Shown here in pieces: positions 43,799 to 51,492 of a DNA stretch of 64,000 nucleotides. Origin of the DNA: DATKSG01 sp035531775 (lineage in GTDB: Bacteria; Actinomycetota; Acidimicrobiia; Acidimicrobiales; UBA8190). The notes below the pieces were generated by a model. That model saw nothing but the letters and a program-made list of their open reading frames with translations. It did not search any database and was not told the DNA's origin. A program made the translations under genes and the position numbers. The DNA is taken from assembly GCA_035531775.1 (NCBI GenBank), contig DATKSG010000093.1:8201-72200 (forward strand), written 5' to 3'. How positions within the stretch are numbered: the stretch's first letter is position 1; each line of letters opens with the position of its first letter.

Positions 43799-43810
43799 TT
43801 GCGGACGCAA
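43799..43810. promoter_or_regulatory. TTGCG/CGCAA inverted repeat at the marR promoter
   Basis: TTGCGGACGCAA, two 5-bp arms around GA, overlaps the -35 hexamer TTGCGG. A TACGCT -10 box follows at 43821-43826 (16-bp spacer), with the GTG of the MarR gene 6 nt further. TTGC-N4-GCAA is typical of MarR operators, so autoregulation of the downstream gene is likely. The divergent gene at 43757 may also respond. Confidence 0.62.
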
Positions 43811-43832
43811 TCACATCGGATACGCTGGGAGC

Positions 43833-44282
43833 GTGGACGATCCGGTGTGGCTCGATGACCTGGAGATGCGGGCCTGGCGCTCGCTGCTCACCGCCCACCG
43901 GCGCCTACTCCAACGGCTCGACGAAGAGCTGCAGGGTTCCCAGGACATCTCCGTAGCCGACTACGGCGTCCTGGTGGAACTGAGCGAGACGGGCGGGCGC
44001 ATGCGCATGAGCGAACTGGCCGACCGCCTGCTTCTCTCCCCTAGCGGCCTGACGCGCCGCCTGGACAACCTGGTGTCGGCCGGGCTGGTCGAACGAGTGC
44101 GCTGTCCCACCGATCGCCGCGGCAGCTACGCCGTTCTGACCGACACCGGCCGGCACCGGCTCGACAGGGCGGCGCCCGATCACGTCGACCAGGTGCGACG
44201 CCACTTCGTGAACCGGCTCAGTCGCGACCAGCTGTCGCAGTTGGCCGAGGCGCTCGACGCCGTGGCCGGCGAACCGGCCTGA
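43833..44282 (+). CDS. MarR-family transcriptional regulator
   Basis: 149 residues. Dimer helix WLDDLEMRAWRSLLTAHRRLL, then DNA-binding MRMSELADRLLLSPSGLTRRLDNLV (about residues 50-74) and wing VERVRCPTDRRGSYAVLTDTG. The GTG at 43833 lies 6 nt after a good -10 (TACGCT) with a -35 TTGCGG 16 bp upstream, so the transcript should be leaderless. An inverted repeat on the -35 suggests autorepression. It is followed at 8 nt by a PH-like gene in the same direction. Confidence 0.9.
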   Translation: MDDPVWLDDLEMRAWRSLLTAHRRLLQRLDEELQGSQDISVADYGVLVELSETGGRMRMSELADRLLLSPSGLTRRLDNLVSAGLVERVRCPTDRRGSYAVLTDTGRHRLDRAAPDHVDQVRRHFVNRLSRDQLSQLAEALDAVAGEPA

Positions 44283-44290
44283 GCCGCCAC

Positions 44291-44629
44291 GTGCTCTACG
44301 ACGACGGCCGCATCGCCTGCGATGACGAGGCCCTCGTCATCCGCCGCTACTACCCGTGGGGCGCCAAGCGCATCCCCTACCGAGCCATCGTGTCGGTGAC
44401 ACGGCGGCAGATGGAGGTGGTGAGCGGCAAGTGGCGCATCTGGGGCAGCGGTGACTTGCGCCACTGGTGGAACCTCGACCCGAGCCGCCCGGGCAAGGAC
44501 GTGGTGCTGATCCTCGACGTCGGCGGCCGGGTGCTGCCCTGCATCACCCCCGACCATCCCGACCAGGTGGCCCGGCTGCTGGCCGAGCACGGGGCACCGG
44601 GATCCTCTCCGACCGACTCGGGCGTTTGA
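44291..44629 (+). CDS. Small PH-like domain protein
   Basis: 112 residues, soluble. The pattern (IACDDEALVIRRYYPWGAKRIPYRAIVSVTRRQM, then KWRIWGSGDLRHWWNLDPSRPGKDVVLILDVGGR and a C-terminal helix PDHPDQVARLLAEHG) resembles bacterial PH domains, in which strands are followed by one closing helix. It starts with GTG 8 nt after the MarR stop, so the two form an operon. The function is unknown. No membrane segment is present, unlike many bPH proteins. Confidence 0.65.
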   Translation: MLYDDGRIACDDEALVIRRYYPWGAKRIPYRAIVSVTRRQMEVVSGKWRIWGSGDLRHWWNLDPSRPGKDVVLILDVGGRVLPCITPDHPDQVARLLAEHGAPGSSPTDSGV

Positions 44630-44662
44630 CGAAGAGACGTCCCTCGCCGCTGTCTGTAGAAG

Positions 44663-45355
44663 TCAGCGGACGGCGACGATCGACTTCGTCATGCCGGCCA
44701 TCCGCTCGCGATGAAGCGTCGAGTCCGGAAACAGGTGGCGGATCTCGGCCGTACTGAGCAGCTCGATTTGCAGCACACGTTGCACTGCTTCGTGCACCGT
44801 CTCACCTCGTAAGTCAGGCGGCGTCAACGGCCACCTGTTCGAGATCCTGGCTCGCGCTGCCACGGGTAAGAACTGAAACCCGGGAAACAGCCAATGTGGC
44901 TCTAATGGAAAGTAGCGCGCCGGAGTCTGTATCCAATGATGCTCGGCCAGTTTGTGTACGGCATCGGCGAAAACGTTTCGCCGCCAGAATCCACCAACAT
45001 GTTCAATGACTGAGTTCGAGTACACAAGATCGAACCCTTCCTCGAAGAGCTCGATCGGAGGGTCACAGACATCGGCAACGAGAGTCGACTGCCATCGACT
45101 CGCTCTCTCTAGACAGGACGCATCAAGGTTCACAACCACCACTCGTTTTGGTGAGACCGGTGCGGAGTCCCACGCCCAGGTGGTACCGCCAAGGTCGAGG
45201 ACCTTCATGTCGGATAGTCCAGGAAACGAACTCAGTAGCGCCCTCCACCTTCGGGCCCTGGCCCGTTCGGAAATCGACTCAGGTCCGTCGAAGATCCGAC
45301 GGCGCACAGCGTCGGCAAACCGAGGTTTCGCCACCCTTTGTGCCTTCGTGCTCAA
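44663..45355 (-). CDS. SAM-dependent methyltransferase in a lower-GC patch
   Basis: 230 residues. Motif I is VLDLGGTTWAWD, followed by VVVVNLDASCL and FDLVYSNSVIEHVGG, the pattern of class I methyltransferases that act on sugars or natural products. The start is TTG at 45355, the only start codon left in frame before a stop. The DNA from about 44640 to 45470 is visibly richer in A/T than its surroundings, and its codon use differs, suggesting recent acquisition. It lies just downstream of the tRNA gene. Confidence 0.72.
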   Translation of the reverse strand: MSTKAQRVAKPRFADAVRRRIFDGPESISERARARRWRALLSSFPGLSDMKVLDLGGTTWAWDSAPVSPKRVVVVNLDASCLERASRWQSTLVADVCDPPIELFEEGFDLVYSNSVIEHVGGFWRRNVFADAVHKLAEHHWIQTPARYFPLEPHWLFPGFQFLPVAARARISNRWPLTPPDLRGETVHEAVQRVLQIELLSTAEIRHLFPDSTLHRERMAGMTKSIVAVR

Positions 45356-45562
45356 CGATTTGATTCGAACGCCGCAGCTTCGACCGCGTCACGAGACCTC
45401 ACAGAACTGGCGTCGTTGGCACGTCGTCTCCGACAGGTGGTGTCACACGTCGGAGCCTACTTAACCGACTTGGCCGTCCTCGGTCACCGGGCCCTGCCGA
45501 GCACACCGCCACCGGCCACCACGGCGGCGCCGATCATGGCCGAAGTCGAGGTCCCGGCGAGG

Positions 45563-45636
45563 TGGGGGCGGAGGGAATCGAACCCTCACTGTGGGCGGTT
45601 TAAGCGCCCTGCCTCTGCCGATTGGGCTACGCCCCC
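45563..45636 (-). tRNA. tRNA-Leu (UAA anticodon) with a short, class I variable loop
   Basis: 74-nt cloverleaf with no mismatches: acceptor GGGGGCG/CGCCCCC, D-stem GCC/GGC around an 11-nt loop ending GGCAGA, anticodon stem GGGCG/CGCCC with loop CTTAAAC (anticodon TAA), variable region ACAGT, T-stem GAGGG/CCCTC with loop TTCGATT, and discriminator A. The 3-bp D-stem and its loop are those of tRNA-Leu, and A73 is the leucine identity base, yet the long leucine variable arm is missing. CCA is not encoded. It would read UUA codons. Confidence 0.88.
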
Positions 45637-45760
45637 GTGGGCCCACGGTAGGCGCCTGGCCTGGAGCGGGGACGAAGCCCCACTCCCGGCAACAGCGCAC
45701 AGTGGCCACTGGGGCACGTGCCTGTTCCCCACCGGCTCGGTGTTAACTACTGTTGTCAAA

Positions 45761-47035
45761 GTGGCAGGTGTGATATCAGGGACAGTCCGGCGGTCCTCGA
45801 GAGGCCTAAGGGGCCTGATCCTGGCCGCCGTGGCGGCGGTTGTGCTCGGGCCGACGCTCGCCACACCAGCGGCCCAGGCCGCCCCGGTCACCACCGCTCA
45901 CCAGCCGTCGGCCACCTCCTCCGCCCTCGGCGCCGCCCAGGCTCAGGCCCGGGCCCTCGAGGCCCAGATCGCCTCCGAGCAACAGCAGGTGTCCACCCTC
46001 ACCGAACAGTTCGACCAGGCCGGGGTGCAACTAGCCCAGGTGAGAGCCGAACTGGCTCGCACCACGGCCCAGCTCCAGGTCGCCCAGCAGCAGGAGGCCG
46101 CCTCCCGGGCCCAGCTCAGGGCGGACGCCATCAATGCCTACGTCTACGACGTTCCGGCCAACGACCTGGCCGGCATCTTCGCTTCCACCAGCGACACCGG
46201 GGTGCTCCACGACCAGTATCAGGCCACCGCCATCGGCAATGTGCACCAAGCGGTGAGCGCCCTCGACACCAGCCAGCAACAGCTGTCGGAAGCCCAGAGC
46301 GCCTTGCACACCGAAGAGCAGCAAGCGGTGGCTCGGGCCGACGCCGTACAGCAATCCCAGGCCGCCGCCTCAGCGGCCAGCGCTGCGGCGCAGGCCACCT
46401 TGTCGCACGTGAACGGTCAGATCGCCCGCCTGGTAGCTCAGCAGGCGGCCCAGGCCGCCGCCGCCGCTGCCGCTGCTGCCGCCGCCGCCGCCAGCCAGGC
46501 AGCCAAGCAACAGGCCGCCGCCGCTGCTAGCCAGGCGGCCCAGGTGGCCCAGTCGATCGGAGGAGGCTCGGCAGCGGCTGCCGCCGCCACCACGTCCGCC
46601 AACTTGGCCGCTCAATCGGCCGGCGGCGGCGTCACCATCGGCACCGGCGTGTCGCAGTTGGCCAGCGGGGCCGGGGCGCAGGCCATTGCCGCCGCCGAGC
46701 GGTACCTCGGAGTCCCTTACGTGTGGGGCGGGGCCGACAGCAACGGCCTCGACTGCTCGGGGCTCGTCATGTTGGCCTGGCAGGCGGCCGGCGTGGACCT
46801 GGTGCACTCGGCCGCTTTGCAGTACGGCGAGAGCACTCCGGTGCCGTTGTCCCAGGTACGTCCCGGTGACCTGCTCTTCTACAACTTGAACGGCACCGGA
46901 ATCGATCACGTGGTCATGTTCGTGGGCTCGGGCGTCTACGGGGCGGCCACCATCATCCAGGCCGCCCACACGGGCACCGTCGTCTCTTTCGACCCGTACT
47001 GGACATACGGGCTGGTGGGGGCCGGGCGCCCCTGA
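45761..47035 (+). CDS. Secreted NlpC/P60 peptidoglycan endopeptidase with coiled-coil domain
   Basis: 424 residues. A signal peptide (basic RRSSRGLRG, hydrophobic core, cleavage after AQA near residue 41) is followed by a long coiled coil (about residues 55-260), an Ala/Gln-rich linker with runs of alanine, and a C-terminal NlpC/P60 domain with catalytic Cys about 332 (LDCSGL), His about 383 (DHVVMF) and a third His (AAHTG). It resembles CwlO/RipA-type hydrolases that split daughter cells. The GTG at 45761 is 7 nt after TACTGT (45748-45753), hence probably leaderless. Confidence 0.88.
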   Translation: MAGVISGTVRRSSRGLRGLILAAVAAVVLGPTLATPAAQAAPVTTAHQPSATSSALGAAQAQARALEAQIASEQQQVSTLTEQFDQAGVQLAQVRAELARTTAQLQVAQQQEAASRAQLRADAINAYVYDVPANDLAGIFASTSDTGVLHDQYQATAIGNVHQAVSALDTSQQQLSEAQSALHTEEQQAVARADAVQQSQAAASAASAAAQATLSHVNGQIARLVAQQAAQAAAAAAAAAAAAASQAAKQQAAAAASQAAQVAQSIGGGSAAAAAATTSANLAAQSAGGGVTIGTGVSQLASGAGAQAIAAAERYLGVPYVWGGADSNGLDCSGLVMLAWQAAGVDLVHSAALQYGESTPVPLSQVRPGDLLFYNLNGTGIDHVVMFVGSGVYGAATIIQAAHTGTVVSFDPYWTYGLVGAGRP

Positions 47036-47040
47036 GTCCC

Positions 47041-47061
47041 GGCGGCCGCGTCGAGGCCGCC
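47041..47061 (+). terminator. GC-rich hairpin after the NlpC/P60 gene
   Basis: GGCGGCC (47041-47047) pairs perfectly with GGCCGCC (47055-47061) around a 7-nt loop. It lies 5 nt after the NlpC/P60 stop and 3 nt before the -10 box of the next gene. There is no U-tract. The position suggests it separates the two transcripts. Confidence 0.5.
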
Positions 47062-47078
47062 AGGTACGATGGGCCCTC

Positions 47079-47954
47079 ATGGCCACCGGCAGCAAGGAGA
47101 CCGCCCAGCGCGAGCAAGGCGCCGCCCTGGTGGCGCTCCCCCGTCGCCGGCCCGAGCCCAACGAGGCCCTGCGGCTCTCCGATGTCGACCAATGGGGCCG
47201 CTCCGAGCACATGCGCACCCTGGCCCGCCGCATGTACTCGCCGCTGTACAAGCACTGGTTCCGGGTGGAGTGGGAGGGCCTCGAGAAGATCCCCCGCACC
47301 GGAGGGGCCCTGCTCGTGGCCAACCACGCTGGAGCCGTGCCGTCGGACGCCCCGGTGATCATGCACGGCATCGAAGAGGAGCTCGGCCGCCCCGTCTACG
47401 GCCTGGCCGACTACTTCTTCCGCTCGGCGCCGTGGCTCGGCACCATGTGGGCCCGCCTAGGCGGTGTGCCGGCCCATCCCGACAACGCCCTGCGCATCCT
47501 GCGCGACCAGGGCGACCTGGCCGTGGTCTTCCCCGAGGGGACCAAGGGACCGTCGAAGACCTACACCGACCGCTACCGGTTGCGCCGCTTCGGACGGGGT
47601 GGCTTCGTAGAGATTGCCATGCGGGCCGGGGTGCCGGTGGTGCCCATCGCCGTGGTGGGGGCCGAGGAGTCGATGCCCATCCTCTTCCGCCTTCCCTCGC
47701 TGGCCAAGGCCCTGGGCGTTCCGTACGTCCCGATCACGGCCAACATGCTGGCCTTCGGTCCCCTCGGGCTGGCCATGTACTTCCCGTCCAAGTTCAAATT
47801 GCGCGTGCTCGACCCGGTGACATTCGACGTGCCGAGCGGTCAGGAGCGGTACTCCAAGAGCCGGGTCATGGACGAAGCCGAGAAGATCCGCATGCATCTA
47901 CAGGAGACCCTGTACGACATGCTGCGGGAGCGCCGCAGCGTCTGGTTCGGCTGA
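47079..47954 (+). CDS. PlsC-like lysophospholipid acyltransferase
   Basis: 291 residues. Acyltransferase block I is VANHAGAVPSDAP (His and Asp separated by six residues, as in the DAGAT-like subgroup), block II GGVPAHPDNALRIL, block III FPEGTKGPSK and block IV VPVVPIAVVG. It would acylate a lysophospholipid or similar at the membrane face. The ATG is 8 nt after TACGAT (47065-47070). The next gene, an epimerase-like reductase, starts 5 nt after its stop; this pair matches the Rv0502/Rv0501 neighbours of mycobacteria. Confidence 0.87.
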   Translation: MATGSKETAQREQGAALVALPRRRPEPNEALRLSDVDQWGRSEHMRTLARRMYSPLYKHWFRVEWEGLEKIPRTGGALLVANHAGAVPSDAPVIMHGIEEELGRPVYGLADYFFRSAPWLGTMWARLGGVPAHPDNALRILRDQGDLAVVFPEGTKGPSKTYTDRYRLRRFGRGGFVEIAMRAGVPVVPIAVVGAEESMPILFRLPSLAKALGVPYVPITANMLAFGPLGLAMYFPSKFKLRVLDPVTFDVPSGQERYSKSRVMDEAEKIRMHLQETLYDMLRERRSVWFG

Positions 47955-47959
47955 GCCAC

Positions 47960-49015
47960 ATGGGCCGGCGCGTCCTCATCACGGGCCTCGACACCTTCTG
48001 GGGCGGCCGCATGGCTCAGGCCCTCGAGTCCGATCCCGACATCGAGATGATCCTGGGCATGGGCACGAGCGAGCCGTCCGTGCCCCTTGAGCGCGCCGAG
48101 TTCGTCCGGGCCGACCAGACCTACTCGATCCTGTCGCGCATTGTGCGGGCCACGCAGGTGGACACCATCGTCCACACCTTCTTGGTGGTGGACTCGACCC
48201 GGGTGCCGGGGCGGGCACTGCATGAGATCAACGTGATCGGCACCATGAACCTCCTGGCTGCCGCCGGCCAGTCGGGCTCGCCGGTGCGCCAAGTGGTGGT
48301 CAAGTCGGCGGCGCTGGTCTACGGATCGGCCTCCACCGACCCGGCCTGGTTCCGCGAGGAGATGGGCCGCACCTCGCCTGCGCGCACCAGGGTGGAGCGG
48401 TCGCTGCTGGAAGTCGAGAGCTTCGTGCGCGACTTCGCCGAGGACAATCCGGCCACGGTGGTCACGGTGTTGCGCTTCGCCAACGTGCTCGGCACCGACA
48501 TAGTGACGCCCATCAGTTCGAACCTGGCGCGGCCGCTGTGCCCGGCGGTGGCCGGGTACGACCCGATGCTGCAGTTCGTGGAAGAAGACGACGTGGTCCG
48601 GAGCCTCGAGCACGTCACCCGGCAACGGATCCCCGGGCTCTACAACGTGGCCGGCGACGGGCGCCTGCCGTGGAGCGAGGTGGCGGCCATGTGCGGCACC
48701 CGGCCTCTGCGGCTCCCGCCGGTGGCCACCAAAGCGGCGGCCGCCCCGCTCGTGCGCCTGGGCCTCATCGACTTCCCACCCGAGCTCGAGGGCCTCCTGC
48801 GCTATGGCCGCGGCATCGACACCTCACGCATGACCAACACCGGCTTCTCGTGCCGCTACTCGACGGCCGGTGCCGTCGACAGCTTCATGAGGGCTACTCG
48901 TCTCCGGCGCAGCATGGGCGCAGACCTGCCCGCCTACACCTACGAGCGGGACGTCGAGCAGTTCTTCCGGAACTCCTCGGCCGTGGTCCGCTCCACCGGA
49001 AACCATCCGGGCTGA
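47960..49015 (+). CDS. NAD-dependent epimerase/dehydratase family protein
   Basis: 351 residues, extended SDR. The N-terminal cofactor motif is LITGLDTFWGGRMA (GxxxxxG type, altered from GxxGxxG). The usual YxxxK is not evident; the active-site region reads VKSAALVYGSASTDPAW, and ANVLGTDIVTPI follows. The C-terminal part has VVRSLEHV and an SLxR-like tail. The divergence suggests a sugar-nucleotide or lipid-linked substrate different from UDP-galactose. The ATG at 47960 is chosen because the upstream frame lies in plsC. It is cotranscribed with the acyltransferase. Confidence 0.82.
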   Translation: MGRRVLITGLDTFWGGRMAQALESDPDIEMILGMGTSEPSVPLERAEFVRADQTYSILSRIVRATQVDTIVHTFLVVDSTRVPGRALHEINVIGTMNLLAAAGQSGSPVRQVVVKSAALVYGSASTDPAWFREEMGRTSPARTRVERSLLEVESFVRDFAEDNPATVVTVLRFANVLGTDIVTPISSNLARPLCPAVAGYDPMLQFVEEDDVVRSLEHVTRQRIPGLYNVAGDGRLPWSEVAAMCGTRPLRLPPVATKAAAAPLVRLGLIDFPPELEGLLRYGRGIDTSRMTNTGFSCRYSTAGAVDSFMRATRLRRSMGADLPAYTYERDVEQFFRNSSAVVRSTGNHPG

Positions 49016-49022
49016 TTGGCCG

Positions 49023-49643
49023 TCACAGCCGCTTGAGCCACCTGAGCATGAGCTCTTCCCGGCGCTCCTCCCATTCCTCGGAGGTGACGGCGTAGCGGAC
49101 GTGGTCCTCCCAGCGCCCGTCGATCTCCAGGTAGCGCAGAGCCACGCTCTCCTCGCGCACCTCGAGCTTCTCCACCACCCGCCGGCTGGCGCCGTTGCGG
49201 GGCACGATGGCGATCTCCACGCGATGCAGTCCGATCTCCTCGAAGGCGAATCGCAATACCACCACGGTGGCTTCGGGGGCGAGGCCCTGGCCGGCCAGCT
49301 CCTTGTCGATCCAGTACCCGACGAAGGCATTCTGGAAAGGTCCTCGTTGGATCGACGACAGCGTGATCTCGCCGGCCAGCCGGCCGCCCAGGAAGACGCC
49401 GAAGCCGTAGCCGCTGCCGATCTGTCGCTCCCGCTCGCGCGCCGCGCACCGGGCGGCGAAGCTGGCTCGGTCCTCGGGGGTGGTCGGGGCGCCGGCCGGA
49501 CGCGGCTCCCAGGGCACCAGCCAGTCCCGGCAGCGCACCCGCACGTCGTACCACTCGTCGTAGTCGGCTTCGGTCAGGGTGCGCAGGCGCGTACGCGCTC
49601 CCGACAGCTCCAGGGGGTTCGTGCGCGATGCCCGGCCGATCAT
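49023..49643 (-). CDS. RimJ/RimL-type GNAT acetyltransferase
   Basis: 206 residues. Opening RLRTLTEADYDEWYDVR is typical of the RimJ group. The acetyl-CoA site is KELAGQGLAPEATVVV, followed by LHRVEIAIVPRNGASRRVVEKL, the hallmark RimJ/L motif. It probably acetylates protein N-termini or a small amine. The ATG overlaps the stop of the aminotransferase gene (ATGA), so it is translationally coupled to it. It is convergent with the epimerase gene. Confidence 0.87.
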   Translation of the reverse strand: MIGRASRTNPLELSGARTRLRTLTEADYDEWYDVRVRCRDWLVPWEPRPAGAPTTPEDRASFAARCAARERERQIGSGYGFGVFLGGRLAGEITLSSIQRGPFQNAFVGYWIDKELAGQGLAPEATVVVLRFAFEEIGLHRVEIAIVPRNGASRRVVEKLEVREESVALRYLEIDGRWEDHVRYAVTSEEWEERREELMLRWLKRL

Positions 49644-50734
49644 CGCCCGAGCACCTCCTCCAACGCCGCCAACAGCAACGTCACGTTCCCCGGCCGCGCC
49701 ACGTGGCCCATACATCCGATACGCCAGACCCGGCCGGCCATGGGGCCGACGCCGCCCCCGATCTCCACGTCGTAGCGCTCGAGCAGCACACGACGGACGT
49801 CGGCCTCGGTCATGGCACCAGGCAGCTGCTCGGGCACCGCCACCGTGGTGAGCTGGGGAAGGCGGTGGCCCTTGGCCGCCACCAGGTCGAGGCCCAGAGC
49901 CTCCAGGCCGTCGTGGAGCATCTGCCCGCAGCGCTCGTGGCGGGCCCAGGCCGCCGCCAGACCCTCGTCGAGGACAACCCCGAGCCCGGCGTGCAAGGCG
50001 TACACCATGCTCACCGGGGCGGTGTGGTGATACGTCCGGCCCCCGGCCCCCTCCACGTACCCGGCGATGAGCCCGAGGTCCAGGTACCACGACGCCGGGC
50101 GCTCCACCTGGCGCCGGCGGGCGCGCTCGCCCATGGTCAGCGGAGCGAGCCCGGGCGGGACGCCTAGGCACTTCTGGGTCCCGCTGTAGGCGATGTCCAC
50201 GCCCCAGTCGTCCACCGCCGCCTCGATACCGCCGAGCGATGTCACCATGTCGGCCACGAGCAGGGCGTCACCCTTGGACCCGCCCACGGCAGCCACGTCG
50301 TTGCGCACCCCGGTCGAGGTCTCGGCGTGCACCATGGCGATGACGGCCGGGGCCCGGTGGGCGCCGATCACGGCCTCGGGGTCGAGAGGCTCGCCCCATG
50401 GCGCCTCCACCCGGACCACTTCGGCGCCGTGGCGGGCGGCCACCTCGCACATGCGCTCGCCGAAGAGCCCGTTCACCCCGACCACCACCACATCGCCCGG
50501 GTGCACCACGTTGAGCAGGGCCGCTTCCATGCCGGCGGACCCGGTCCCGCTCACGGGCAGGGTCAGGCGGTTGCCGGTGGCGAAGACGGTGCGCAGGCGC
50601 TCGCAGGTCTCGTCGAGCAGGGCCAGGAACTCGGGGTCGAGGTGGCCGAGCACCGGGCGCGTGAGGGCGGCGACCACCTCGGGGTACGGGTTGGACGGCC
50701 CTGGCCCCATGAGGACCCGCTCGGCGAAGGACAT
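49640..50734 (-). CDS. Class V aminotransferase (serine/alanine–glyoxylate type)
   Basis: 364 residues, PLP-dependent. It starts FAERVLMGPGPSNPYPEV, has the cofactor region PVSGTGSAGMEAALLNV, VHAETSTGV, and the PLP lysine in SGTQKCLGVPPGLAP, followed by YHHTAPVSMVYAL. These match alanine- or serine-glyoxylate aminotransferases, which detoxify glyoxylate. The cell may make glyoxylate through the malyl-CoA lyase at 38 kb, but the link is only metabolic inference. The ATG at 50734 lies downstream of no obvious close -10 box. Confidence 0.9.
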   Translation of the reverse strand: MSFAERVLMGPGPSNPYPEVVAALTRPVLGHLDPEFLALLDETCERLRTVFATGNRLTLPVSGTGSAGMEAALLNVVHPGDVVVVGVNGLFGERMCEVAARHGAEVVRVEAPWGEPLDPEAVIGAHRAPAVIAMVHAETSTGVRNDVAAVGGSKGDALLVADMVTSLGGIEAAVDDWGVDIAYSGTQKCLGVPPGLAPLTMGERARRRQVERPASWYLDLGLIAGYVEGAGGRTYHHTAPVSMVYALHAGLGVVLDEGLAAAWARHERCGQMLHDGLEALGLDLVAAKGHRLPQLTTVAVPEQLPGAMTEADVRRVLLERYDVEIGGGVGPMAGRVWRIGCMGHVARPGNVTLLLAALEEVLGR

Positions 50735-50828
50735 GAGCGGATGCTAGGCACGAACCGGCGTGTCCTCGCCAACCTGAGCAGCGACGCCAGTCGCCGTTCG
50801 CCCTGTGGTGCCTGGCTAGCCTCGCGCC

Positions 50829-51492
50829 ATGAAAGCCGGCCCGGTGGTGCGCGCCGACCGGGTGCTCGCCCTGGTGCTGGGCCGACGGCGGCCTCGGTGG
50901 TGGACCACGCTGGCCGTGCTCTTCGCCATGACCGCCGCATGGAGCCTGGCCACCGCTCTTATGGCGTCGCCGGACGAACCGGCCCACACCATCAAGGCGG
51001 CCGCCGTGGCCCGCGGCCAGTTCTTCGGCACCCCGGCTCCGCCCACCGCCGGCGGGCCCTCCCCCGACGTCGCCGTCAGAGTGCCCGACGTGTTCGCCGC
51101 CGCCGTGGAGCTGCCCGGTTGCTACGCCTTTCACCCGGACGTGGACGCCTCCTGCGCCCCGGCGCTCCACCCGGTCACCGCGGTGGTGACCGTGGACACG
51201 CCGGCCGGACGCTACGAGCCGCTCTACTACTTCGTGGTGGGCTTGCCCAGCCTGTTTTTGTCCTCGGCTTCCGGCATCCGGCTCATGCGCCTGGTCGGTG
51301 GCCTGCTGTGTTGTGTGGATTTCTGGCTTCGGCCTTCGAGTCGGCACGGCGCCGGAACCTGTCGAGGCTCAACGACAAGCACACGGCACTGGTGCAGGAA
51401 TTCGGCATCCTGACCGCCACCCCGGGGCCGACGACGCGCCGGAGCCGAGCGACGCGCCCACCACCGACAGCGGCGACTCACACGCCTTGTAG
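50829..51492 (+). pseudogene. Decayed DUF2142 membrane protein gene (internal deletion and frameshifts)
   Basis: The first ~160 codons from ATG 50829 match the start of DUF2142 polytopic proteins (membrane segment, then ASPDEPAHTIKAAAVARGQ, then YEPLYYFVVGLPSL and a second segment). After about 51312 the frame turns to nonsense and stops at 51413. A second frame resumes with FLASAFESARRRNLSRLNDK and GILTATPG, and a third gives an acidic tail ending at 51492. Full-length proteins have ~450-500 residues, so most of the gene is missing. TAGCCT lies 6 nt before the ATG. Confidence 0.65.

Noticed and set aside
44640..45636. Integrated element at the tRNA with att sites
   Set aside because: By eye I found no repeat of the tRNA 3' end on the far side and no integrase gene; only the composition signal remains.
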